From positions 1-17,342 of the forward strand of contig JBFXEJ010000120.1 in NCBI GenBank assembly GCA_050180235.1: a stretch of DNA of 17,342 nucleotides, read 5' to 3'. Shown piece after piece: positions 7,030 to 13,828 of this stretch. Numbering within the stretch: the first letter of the stretch is position 1; each line of letters opens with the position of its first letter. The notes beneath the pieces are model-generated. The model was given only the letters and a program-made list of their open reading frames with translations. It was not told the origin of the DNA and searched no databases. The stretch comes from JAABRU01 sp050180235. Its GTDB lineage: Bacteria > Desulfobacterota > Desulfobacteria > Desulfobacterales > Desulfococcaceae. The translations under genes were made by a program, and so were the position numbers.

Positions 7030-7057
7030 TACCAATAATAATAAACCGGAGTTCCAT

Positions 7058-9982
7058 ATGCCAGCAGAAAATATAAGCGTATTCATAAGCTATGCCACTG
7101 AGGATTATGATATTGCCAAACGGCTGTATGATGATCTGAAACAATACGGCATTACGCCCTGGCTGGACAGGGAAAATCTGCTTGTGGGGCAGAACTGGCG
7201 GCAGGAAATTCCCCGCGTGATCCGGGAGCATGATTATTTTCTTCTGCTGATTTCCGAGAATTCCGTCAGCAGACGGGGGTATATTCAGAAAGAACAGAAG
7301 ATTGCGCTGGATGTTCTGGATGAATTTCCGGATGGTGATATTTTCATTATTCCAGTCCGGATTGACGGCACAGAACCTCTGGATGAACGGCTGCGGGATC
7401 TTCACTGGACGGATCTTCTTTCTGATTATAATGCAGGACTGAATAATATCCTGAAAGTCTTTGAAAACCACGATCCATCTCGTTCCCACGCTCCGCGTGG
7501 GAATGCCACAGGGACGCTCCGCGTCCCGTATTCCGGCACATCCGGACGCAGAGCGTCCGAGCCTGCATTCCCACGCGGAGCGTGGGAACGAGATAAAACT
7601 GTTATTGCAGATACTTCCAGCCTTCCACCCACCAGTGCCGACCTTTTTGGCAGAGACAGAGAACTGAAAATGCTGGATTCCCTGTGGATCAGTCCGCAGA
7701 AGAATATCGCCGTGCTGGTGGCATGGGGCGGTGTGGGCAAGACTTCGCTGGTGAATAAATGGCTGAGCCTGATGGCAGCGGAAAATTTTAAGGGAGCGGA
7801 ACGGGTTTTCGGATGGTCGTTTTACTCCCAGGGAGCGGGGGAAGGCAAACAGGCATCGGCTGACCGTTTTATTGATGCTGCGCTCCGGTGGTTCCGTGAT
7901 CCCCATCCCAATGAAGGCGATGCCAGTGCCAAAGGAAAACGCCTTGCGGAATTCATCCACCGGCATAAAACCCTGCTGATTCTTGACGGCCTTGAACCGC
8001 TGCAGCATCCGCCCGGCCCGGAGGAGGGACGCCTGAAAGATACGGGTCTGAAAGCTCTGCTGCGCTCTCTGGCTGTGCAGAATTCCGGTCTGTGCGTCAT
8101 CACCACCCGTCTGTGGGTGGATGATCTCAAATCATCGCTTGGCACGTCCGTTGAAAAAATGGAACTGAGTCACCTTGCACCCGAAGACGGAGCAGCCCTG
8201 CTGAAACATCTCGGTGTTGACGGAACCGAAAGGGAACTGAAAAAGGCATCAGAGGAATTTGACGGACATGCACTGGCCCTGACCCTGCTGGGAACGTATC
8301 TTTCCACCGTATGCGGCGGGGATGTGCGGCAGAAAGACACCATTGAATGCCTGATGACAGAAGAGGACAGGCACGGCTCCCATGCCCGGCGCATGATGGA
8401 ATCCTATGAAAAATGGATGCAGACCAGCGAAAAAGGGCGCAGGGAACTGAATATTCTCCGCATCATGGGACTGTTTGACCGTCCTGCGGAATCCGGGGCA
8501 GTTGCGGCATTGCTGAAAGAACCGGAAATCAGAGGGCTGACGGACAGTTTGCTGCAGGCGGATTTACCTGAAAAGAACGGATTTTTCCAAAAGCTGTTTC
8601 CCCGAAAAAACAAAAGAATCAGTGAGACAGAGTTTTGGCAAAAATGGCAGTATGCCATACAAAATCTGAGAGATTTGCGTCTGATTCTGGAAAAGGACAA
8701 AGACCGTCCGGATTCTTTGGACTGCCATCCCCTGATAAGAGAACACTTTGCCGAAAAACTCCGCAATGCAGACCCGGACGCATGGAAACAGGCCCACAGC
8801 CGATTATACGAATATTACAAAAACCTTCCGGAAAAGGAACTTCCGGACACTTTGGAGGAAATGGAACCCCTGTTTGCGGCTGTGGCGCACGGGTGCATGG
8901 CGGGAAGGCATCAGGAAGCGCATGATGATGTCTGGTTTGACAGGATCAGAAGAAAAAATGAATATTATATTGTCAACCAACTTGGCGCATTCGGTTCATT
9001 TTTGGCAACATTATCCAATTTTTTTGATAAAACTTGGGATAAACCGACAAAAAATTTAAAAGAAGATGATATTGCAGTTGTACTGAACGGAGCGGGTGCC
9101 GGTCTCCGGGCATTGGGGCGGCTGCGGGAGGCCGCACAGCCTATTCATGCGGGTATGGAAGCAAGTGTAAAACAGGAAGATTGGAAAGGAGCGGCTCAGG
9201 ACGCAGGCAACCTCAGCGAACTCTGGCTGACCATCGGCGATGTGGCGCAGGCAGTTTCCTATGCCCGGCAGAGTTTGGAATTTGCGGATAAAAGCGGGGA
9301 TGACCCTACAAGAATGTTTTATAGAAATGGTTTAGCCAATATGCTTCATCAGGCAAACCATATTTCAGAATCTCAGCGTCTATTTGAAGAATCTGAAGCT
9401 ATCCAAAAACAAATACAACCACAGTATCCATTTCTTTATTCCCTACAGGGTTTTCAATATTGCGACCTGCTGCTGACACAGGGCAAATATGGGGAAGTGC
9501 TGGAGCGGGCGAGTGAGACAATAAAAATTGGAATACGAAATAACTGGCTTCTGGACATTGCCCTTGACCATCTCTCTCTTGGCAAAGCCCGGCTGCTGCA
9601 AACACAGGAACAGGGAAGCAATGACTTCACACAGGCAGATGCATATCTGCATCAGGCTGTGGATGGATTGGTGAAAGCCGGAACACAGGATTATTTACCT
9701 CGTGGCTATTTGGCCCGTGCCGCATTGTACCGCATAAAAAAACAGTTTGCCAACGCCCATGCCGACCTTGATGAAGCATTTGAAATTGCCGACCGCAGCG
9801 AAATGAAACTGTATCTTACGGATTACCATCTGGAATCCTGCCGTCTGTGCCTTGCCGAAAACAACCCGGACAGGGCAAAAGAACACCTTGCAGCCGCAAA
9901 AGAACTCATTGCCCAAACCGGGTACCACCGGAGAGACAAAGAGGCGGAGGAGTTGGCGGGGGCGTTGTTGTCTGAACCATGA
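7058..9982 (+). CDS. TIR - NB-ARC-like STAND ATPase - TPR protein (bacterial NLR-like, probable anti-phage)
   Basis: 974 residues. A TIR domain spans about 5-135 (ISVFISYATEDYD, WLDRENLLVGQNWRQEI, SENSVSRRGYIQKEQKIAL); E79 is the likely catalytic Glu of a TIR NADase. A repeat-derived linker spans 141-179. The STAND ATPase spans about 195-500: Walker A GGVGKTS (224-230), Walker B TLLILDGLE (305-313), sensor CVITTR (346-351) and a GLPL-like FDGHALALTLLG (401-412). The C-terminal half (about 680-970) is TPR-like helical repeats, the presumed sensor. This is the plant-NLR-like layout; known bacterial relatives (Avs, bNACHT, TIR-STAND) sense phage proteins and kill or arrest the cell. Activation by ligand-driven oligomerisation and NAD+ loss is inference. 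Start ATG 7058 follows CCGGAG (7046-7051) by 6 nt; the earlier ATG 6986 lies in a repeat. The last residues (SEP) and the stop are contributed by a repeat element. Confidence 0.88.
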   Translation: MPAENISVFISYATEDYDIAKRLYDDLKQYGITPWLDRENLLVGQNWRQEIPRVIREHDYFLLLISENSVSRRGYIQKEQKIALDVLDEFPDGDIFIIPVRIDGTEPLDERLRDLHWTDLLSDYNAGLNNILKVFENHDPSRSHAPRGNATGTLRVPYSGTSGRRASEPAFPRGAWERDKTVIADTSSLPPTSADLFGRDRELKMLDSLWISPQKNIAVLVAWGGVGKTSLVNKWLSLMAAENFKGAERVFGWSFYSQGAGEGKQASADRFIDAALRWFRDPHPNEGDASAKGKRLAEFIHRHKTLLILDGLEPLQHPPGPEEGRLKDTGLKALLRSLAVQNSGLCVITTRLWVDDLKSSLGTSVEKMELSHLAPEDGAALLKHLGVDGTERELKKASEEFDGHALALTLLGTYLSTVCGGDVRQKDTIECLMTEEDRHGSHARRMMESYEKWMQTSEKGRRELNILRIMGLFDRPAESGAVAALLKEPEIRGLTDSLLQADLPEKNGFFQKLFPRKNKRISETEFWQKWQYAIQNLRDLRLILEKDKDRPDSLDCHPLIREHFAEKLRNADPDAWKQAHSRLYEYYKNLPEKELPDTLEEMEPLFAAVAHGCMAGRHQEAHDDVWFDRIRRKNEYYIVNQLGAFGSFLATLSNFFDKTWDKPTKNLKEDDIAVVLNGAGAGLRALGRLREAAQPIHAGMEASVKQEDWKGAAQDAGNLSELWLTIGDVAQAVSYARQSLEFADKSGDDPTRMFYRNGLANMLHQANHISESQRLFEESEAIQKQIQPQYPFLYSLQGFQYCDLLLTQGKYGEVLERASETIKIGIRNNWLLDIALDHLSLGKARLLQTQEQGSNDFTQADAYLHQAVDGLVKAGTQDYLPRGYLARAALYRIKKQFANAHADLDEAFEIADRSEMKLYLTDYHLESCRLCLAENNPDRAKEHLAAAKELIAQTGYHRRDKEAEELAGALLSEP
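7477..7594. mobile_element. Palindromic MITE-like element inside the NLR coding sequence
   Basis: The 118-bp element has perfect 30-bp inverted ends (7477-7506 and 7565-7594), starting ATCTCGTTCCCACGCTCCGC. Two further hairpins lie inside (GGGACGCTCCGCGTCCC and CGGACGCAGAGCGTCCG). It is open in the gene's frame and yields SRSHAPRGNA ... AFPRGAWERD, which I recognise as the conceptual translation of a widespread bacterial palindromic repeat. It falls precisely between the TIR and ATPase domains. It is also open on the opposite strand, which creates spurious antisense ORFs. Confidence 0.88.
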
Positions 9983-10117
9983 TTCACATGATTAAAGGAT
10001 TGACAGGATTTAATTGTAGGTCGGATTAGGCCGAAAGGCCGTAATCCGACATTCCCAAGCCTTAATGCCGGTGTCGGATTACGCTTACGCTAATCCGACC
10101 TACGAACTGAACTTATT
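9970..10117. mobile_element. GTCTGAACC-family element, copy C, with REP pair (tandem unit 1)
   Basis: It begins GTCTGAACCATGATTCACAT inside the last codons of the NLR gene; the TGA stop (9980-9982) is part of the element. After the TTGACAGGATT segment comes a paired REP (10017-10103, TAGGTCGGATTA ... TAATCCGACCTA), then GAACTGAACTTATT. The whole 148 bp is repeated immediately downstream. Confidence 0.85.
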
Positions 10118-10265
10118 GTCTGAACCATGATTCACAGGAGTAAAGGATTGACAGGATTTAATTGTAGGTCGGATTAGGCCGGAAAGACGTAATCCGACAT
10201 TCCCAAGCCTTAATGCCGGTGTCGGATTACTCTTACGCTAATCCGACCTACGAACTGAACTTATT
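10118..10265. repeat. 148-bp direct tandem duplicate of copy C (unit 2, copy D)
   Basis: This has exactly the same length as 9970-10117 and is nearly identical. Differences are clustered: CATGATT against CAGGAGT near the left end, CCGAAAGGCCG against CCGGAAAGACG in the first REP loop, and ACGCTTACG against ACTCTTACG in the second. The REP pair of this unit is at 10165-10251. Confidence 0.88.
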
Positions 10266-10375
10266 GTCTGAACCATGATTCACATGTTTAAAGGATTGAA
10301 CGGGATTTTAAAAACCGGGCAGTGAAAAATATCAATCATAGTAAATCCGTAAATCCTGAAAATCCCGGTTCAGAC
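10266..10375. mobile_element. GTCTGAACC-family element, copy E (complete minimal copy)
   Basis: This is the simplest complete member: 110 bp from GTCTGAACCATGATTCACAT to ...AAATCCCGGTTCAGAC with no insert. The flanks extend the inverted ends to TTATTGTCTGAACC (10261-10274) and GGTTCAGACAATAA (10367-10380). A truncated extra left arm (TTCACAGGAGTAAGGGATTG, 10381-10400, then ACAGGAG) follows immediately and runs up to the ribosome binding site of the next gene. Confidence 0.82.
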
Positions 10376-10424
10376 AATAATTCACAGGAGTAAGGGATTG
10401 ACAGGAGCATGAAAGGAGAGAAAT

Positions 10425-10658
10425 ATGATCAGCAGAGAACTGCTAAAAAACGAAATTGACGGCATCAGCGATGAATATATGGAAGTGCTTTATAAAATTG
10501 TCAAATCGCTTAAACTGCCGGAAAAGAAAAATTCCTCTCTTACGCCGTATCAGCTTGGAAAAGACCTTTTCGGAAAATACGGAAGCGGAAAAAGCAGCCT
10601 TTCTCAGGATTACAAAAAAATTCTGAAGGAAAAACTTCGTGGAAAATACACTTATTGA
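10425..10658 (+). CDS. Probable antitoxin of a PIN-domain pair
   Basis: A 77-residue protein: a helical N-terminus (LLKNEIDGISDEYMEVLYKIVKSLKLPEK, about 6-34) followed by a basic, flexible-looking C-terminus (YQLGKDLFGKYGSGKSSLSQDYKKILKEKLRGKYTY). This resembles the small VapB-like or DUF2281-like antitoxins encoded before PIN toxins, with the C-terminal part expected to bind the toxin. Start ATG at 10425 follows AGGAG (10414-10418) with 6-nt spacing. The 3' end overlaps the toxin gene by 20 nt. The call rests mainly on this gene order, because the sequence itself is weakly distinctive. Its upstream region is entirely element-derived. Confidence 0.65.
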   Translation: MISRELLKNEIDGISDEYMEVLYKIVKSLKLPEKKNSSLTPYQLGKDLFGKYGSGKSSLSQDYKKILKEKLRGKYTY

Positions 10659-11052
10659 TGCAGGGCCTCTGATTGCACTTTTTGACAAAAATGACAAATA
10701 TCACAGGCTTGTCAAAAAATTTATCAAAGAGTATAAGGGTCATCTTACCACTACCTGGTGCGTAATGACTGAAGTAACACATATGCTTGATTTTAATGTA
10801 AATATTCAGATTGATTTTTTGAAATGGATTGATCGGGGAGCTGTTCATATCGCAAATCTTGAAGAAACGCATGTAAAGCGGATAATTGATCTTTGGGAGA
10901 AATATTCGGATGTACCGATGGATTTGGCTGATGCATCATTGCTTCTTGCCTCAGAACTTATTGGAATAAAAAATATTATCACGATAGATTCTGATTATTA
11001 CATCTATCGTACCAAAGACAGACAGATATTGAATAATTTATTGATTATTTAA
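10639..11052 (+). CDS. PIN-domain (VapC-like) ribonuclease toxin
   Basis: 137 residues with the PIN-nuclease pattern: D7 in NTLIDAGPLIALFDKND, E45 in CVMTEVTHML, D95/D98 in VPMDLADASLLLASE, and D117/D119 in NIITIDSDYYIYR. These acidic residues would coordinate Mg2+ or Mn2+ for RNA cleavage; VapC toxins usually cut tRNA or rRNA. The start is GTG 10639, within the antitoxin gene (20-nt overlap), with AAGGA (10626-10630) 8 nt upstream. Length and motif order fit the family and nothing appears truncated. The gene ends 24 bp before a relic of an NLR 3' end and is bracketed by element copies E and F in the same orientation. Confidence 0.85.
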   Translation: MENTLIDAGPLIALFDKNDKYHRLVKKFIKEYKGHLTTTWCVMTEVTHMLDFNVNIQIDFLKWIDRGAVHIANLEETHVKRIIDLWEKYSDVPMDLADASLLLASELIGIKNIITIDSDYYIYRTKDRQILNNLLII

Positions 11053-11075
11053 AAAATCTTAAATCTGACTTTATC

Positions 11076-11125
11076 CGGGTACCATCGCCGGGGCAAAAAC
11101 GCGGAGGAGTTGGCGGGGTGCTGCT
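11076..11125 (+). pseudogene. Relic of the 3' end of a second NLR-like gene
   Basis: CGGGTACCATCGCCGGGGCA...GGAGGAGTTGGCGGGG matches the last ~50 bp of the NLR gene (9919-9969) and would encode GYHRRGKNAEELAG against GYHRRDKEAEELAG. A one-base deletion after GGCGGGG shifts the frame. Both copies are followed directly by a GTCTGAACC element. Upstream of 11076 no similarity to the NLR gene is evident, so this is a small remnant of a deleted or rearranged paralogue. Confidence 0.75.
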
Positions 11126-11234
11126 GTCTGAACCATGATTCACAGGATTAAAGGATTGACAGGATTTTTAAAACCGGGCAATGAAAAACATCAATCATGG
11201 TAAATCCCTTAATCCTGAAAATCCCGGTTCAGAC
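11126..11234. mobile_element. GTCTGAACC-family element, copy F (complete)
   Basis: 109 bp from GTCTGAACCATGATTCACAG to ...AATCCCGGTTCAGAC, nearly the same length and sequence as copy E. It has the same orientation as copies A to E, so it forms a direct repeat with copy E around the PIN toxin-antitoxin pair. Confidence 0.82.
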
Positions 11235-11469
11235 AATATGATTCACATGATTAAAGGATTGATCGGGATTTAAAAAATCGCAGGGTGGGTGCAGCGATAG
11301 CGGAACCCACCTTTCATGCTACAAACTGCCACGAATAACACGAATCTGCACGAATGCACAAACCGTAATTCGTGTCATTCGTGCAATTCGTGGCTGTACC
11401 ATCAAATCTTCTGAGTAATGGTATATCAATCTTGTTAAAGCCCTTAATCCTGAAAATCCCGGTTCAGAC
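11235..11469. mobile_element. GTCTGAACC-family element, copy G, with two nested inverted repeats
   Basis: It lacks the first bases of the left end (starts AATATGATTCACATGATTAA) but has the right end CCCGGTTCAGAC (to 11469). Nested inside are a GGTGGGT/ACCCACC hairpin (about 11284-11312) and a larger inverted repeat, GCCACGAATAACACGAAT ... ATTCGTGCAATTCGTGGC (about 11329-11394). It ends 47 bp before the rimO start, so the rimO promoter must lie in the short gap or within this element. Confidence 0.72.
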
Positions 11470-11516
11470 AGTTTTCCGGTTCATACAATTTTACTATCAG
11501 AAAGACGAAAACATAA

Positions 11517-12836
11517 ATGAAAATCCATTTGGCAAGTATGGGATGCGCGAGAAATCTGGTTGACAGTGAGGAAATGCTTGGCCGACTCCAAGCCGCAGGC
11601 TGGCAGATTACGGACAATCCCGAAGAAGCACATGCAATTATTGTCAACACATGCAGTTTTATTGAATCTGCCGCGCAGGAATCTGTGGATGTGATTCTGG
11701 AACTCGCGCAGTTGAAACAAAATGGCAAATGCCAAAACCTGATTGTCACGGGCTGTCTGCCGGAACGCTACAGGGAAAATATTGCTCAGCAGATTCCTGA
11801 AGTGGATCTGTTTCTGGGAACCGGAGCCTTTGATCAGATTGTGCAGGCTGTCAATGGGACACTGAAGGCCCCCAAATGTATTCTGCCTGATCCGGACAGC
11901 ATTGCAGTACCCGGCCCGGATGTGCAGCGTGTGCAGAGCTTTTCCCATATGGCTTATCTCAAGATTGCAGAGGGTTGCAGCCGTCACTGCACCTACTGCA
12001 TTATTCCCCAACTGCGGGGAAAGCAGAAAAGCCGAAATCCGGAGCATATTCTTGCCGAGGCGCGCAGGCTTGCGGAAAAAGGCGTAAAGGAAATCGTTCT
12101 GGTGGCCCAGGATTCCACAGCCTATGGCATTGATTTGGAAATAAAAACCAATCTGGCAATGCTGCTGGAATCTCTTGCCGCTCTTTCTCCGGAGATATGG
12201 ATACGGGTTATGTACGGACATCCGGAAAGCATAAATGAAAACATCATCCGCACCATGACAGAACATGACAATATCTGCTCGTATTTTGATCTGCCCATTC
12301 AGCACGCGAGTGACAAAATACTCAAAAAAATGGGGCGTTATCACAGCAGTGAAGATTTGCGCTGTCTGTTTGATTCCATCCGCAAAGCAAATCCGGATGC
12401 AAGTCTGCGCACGACTGTGATTGTGGGATTTCCCGGAGAAACAGAAAAGGATTTCAGCCAACTGCTTGCCTTTGCAGAAGAAATCCGCTTTGATCATCTG
12501 GGCGTGTTCACCTATTCAGACGCGGATGATCTGGCTTCCCACAGCCTGCCCGGTCATGTGTCCCAAAAGATCGCACAGGAGCGTTATGATCGTCTAATGG
12601 CCTGCCAGATGGAAATTTCCGCACAGAAAAATCAGAAATATCTGGACAGCACATTGAAAGTGCTAATAGAAGAACTGCCTGAACCAGGCGTGGCAGAAGG
12701 CAGAACATGCTTTCAGGCTCCGGAAGTGGATGGCATGGTATATGTGCATCACAAAGGAAATCTTAACATTGGGGATTTTGCGGAGGTGCGCATCACAGAC
12801 ACTTTGGAATATGATTTGGTTGGGGAGGCCGTGTGA
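11517..12836 (+). CDS. rimO: Ribosomal protein uS12 methylthiotransferase RimO
   Basis: A radical-SAM methylthiotransferase of 439 residues that adds a methylthio group to a conserved Asp of ribosomal protein S12. The N-terminal MTTase domain opens MKIHLASMGCARNLVDSE, with auxiliary-cluster cysteines C10, C46 (VNTCSF) and C80 (VTGCLPER). The radical SAM motif is CSRHCTYC (C154, C158, C161), with GKQKSRNPEHI after it, as in RimO rather than the tRNA enzyme MiaB. The C-terminal TRAM domain covers about 375-439. Length is normal and all six cysteines are present. Start ATG at 11517 has no good Shine-Dalgarno sequence (only GAAAGACG upstream). It is the first gene of a cluster with a polyprenyl synthase and a FlgT-like gene, and its stop overlaps the next start by 4 nt. 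Confidence 0.96.
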   Translation: MKIHLASMGCARNLVDSEEMLGRLQAAGWQITDNPEEAHAIIVNTCSFIESAAQESVDVILELAQLKQNGKCQNLIVTGCLPERYRENIAQQIPEVDLFLGTGAFDQIVQAVNGTLKAPKCILPDPDSIAVPGPDVQRVQSFSHMAYLKIAEGCSRHCTYCIIPQLRGKQKSRNPEHILAEARRLAEKGVKEIVLVAQDSTAYGIDLEIKTNLAMLLESLAALSPEIWIRVMYGHPESINENIIRTMTEHDNICSYFDLPIQHASDKILKKMGRYHSSEDLRCLFDSIRKANPDASLRTTVIVGFPGETEKDFSQLLAFAEEIRFDHLGVFTYSDADDLASHSLPGHVSQKIAQERYDRLMACQMEISAQKNQKYLDSTLKVLIEELPEPGVAEGRTCFQAPEVDGMVYVHHKGNLNIGDFAEVRITDTLEYDLVGEAV

Positions 12837-13825
12837 CAAGCGGACAGACTGATTTGAAAAAGAAAATTCTGAACCATGTTCAGAAGGATTTTATTGCCAT
12901 TGAAGCTGCGCTGAAAGAAAACCTGACACCGCATCTGGATTTGGTGGCGGATGTGGCCGGACATCTTCTTTTCAGCGGAGGCAAGCGGCTGCGTCCGCTG
13001 CTGATGGTGCTTTGTGCCAGAATCTGCGGATACAGCGGAGGAAGGGAATATTTTTATTCCACTTTGTTTGAATATCTTCATGCAGCAACCCTGCTTCATG
13101 ATGATCTGGTGGACGGCGGAAAACTGCGCCGGGGCAAAGCCGCGGCACATACGGTTTTCGGCAATGAAACCGCTGTGCTGACCGGTGATTTTCTGCTTGC
13201 GCGTGCGCTTTCCATTGCCGCAGAAAGCAATCTGCCCAAAGTGATTCATGTGATTGCAGCCATTACGGAAAACATGTCACAGGGAGAAATCCTGCAACTG
13301 CACAGCAAAGGATGTCCGGATTTGTCCGAAGCTGAATATACGGATATTATCCGCCGCAAAACAGCGGTTCTCATGGAGGGCGCCTGCCGTGTCGGGGCCA
13401 TGATTTCCCACGCGGAAAGCGAAAAGGAAAAGGCTTTGACAGAGTACGGATTTCATCTGGGCATGGCCTTTCAGATGGCAGATGATCTGCTTGATTACAC
13501 AGCAGATACAGCCACTCTTGGCAAGGCAGTTGGCGCGGATCTGCGTGAAGGCAAACTTACCCTTCCTGTGATTCATTCCCTGCAAAATGCCTCAGCCGCA
13601 GATCGCAGCCGCATGGAAAAAATCATTGCGGAAAAAAATTTTTCGTCTTATGATTTTGAGGAACTGATCCGTATGCTCAGCACATATGGCGGAATTGCCT
13701 ACACCCGTCAAAACGCGGAAAACCATGTGGAAAATGCACAAAAAAGGCTTGCAATTTTTCCGGATTCAGAAACCCGTGACATTCTCATTGATATTGCCGA
13801 TTATTCCTTACAAAGAAAGCAGTGA
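12833..13825 (+). CDS. Long-chain polyprenyl diphosphate synthase (IspB-like)
   Basis: A trans-isoprenyl diphosphate synthase of 330 residues, which condenses isopentenyl diphosphate onto an allylic primer, probably making the side chain of menaquinone. Motifs: GGKRLRP (49-55), first aspartate-rich motif LLHDDLVD (D90, D91, D94) then GKLRRG, and second motif QMADDLLDY (D217, D218, D221) followed by GKAVGADLREGKLTLPVI. The first motif is the short DDxxD form, typical of long-chain bacterial enzymes; exact chain length cannot be read off. Start GTG 12833 shares GTGA with the rimO stop and has GGGGAGG (12822-12828) at 4 nt, so translation is coupled to rimO. The next gene begins 3 nt after its stop. 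Confidence 0.93.
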   Translation: MTSGQTDLKKKILNHVQKDFIAIEAALKENLTPHLDLVADVAGHLLFSGGKRLRPLLMVLCARICGYSGGREYFYSTLFEYLHAATLLHDDLVDGGKLRRGKAAAHTVFGNETAVLTGDFLLARALSIAAESNLPKVIHVIAAITENMSQGEILQLHSKGCPDLSEAEYTDIIRRKTAVLMEGACRVGAMISHAESEKEKALTEYGFHLGMAFQMADDLLDYTADTATLGKAVGADLREGKLTLPVIHSLQNASAADRSRMEKIIAEKNFSSYDFEELIRMLSTYGGIAYTRQNAENHVENAQKRLAIFPDSETRDILIDIADYSLQRKQ

Positions 13826-13828
13826 ACT

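Noticed and set aside
6986..7057. Upstream in-frame ATG extending the NLR-like protein by 24 residues
   Set aside because: The extension lies within a palindromic repeat and lacks a ribosome site, whereas ATG 7058 has CCGGAG at proper spacing and starts directly before the TIR domain.
6818..8145. Minus-strand ORFs over the start of the NLR gene (up to 396 codons)
   Set aside because: They overlap the well-supported TIR/ATPase gene and pass through palindromic repeats that are open on both strands; the products look like shadow translations.
10398..10426. TTGACA within the GTCTGAACC elements as a mobile -35 promoter box
   Set aside because: Most copies carry TTGACA, but no acceptable -10 lies 16-18 bp downstream at the copies checked (before the NLR gene, at copy C and before the PIN antitoxin), so a promoter role is not supported.
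9970..11469. Possible CRISPR array
   Set aside because: The repeats are long, few, irregularly spaced, contain inverted ends and lack uniform spacers; no cas genes are present.
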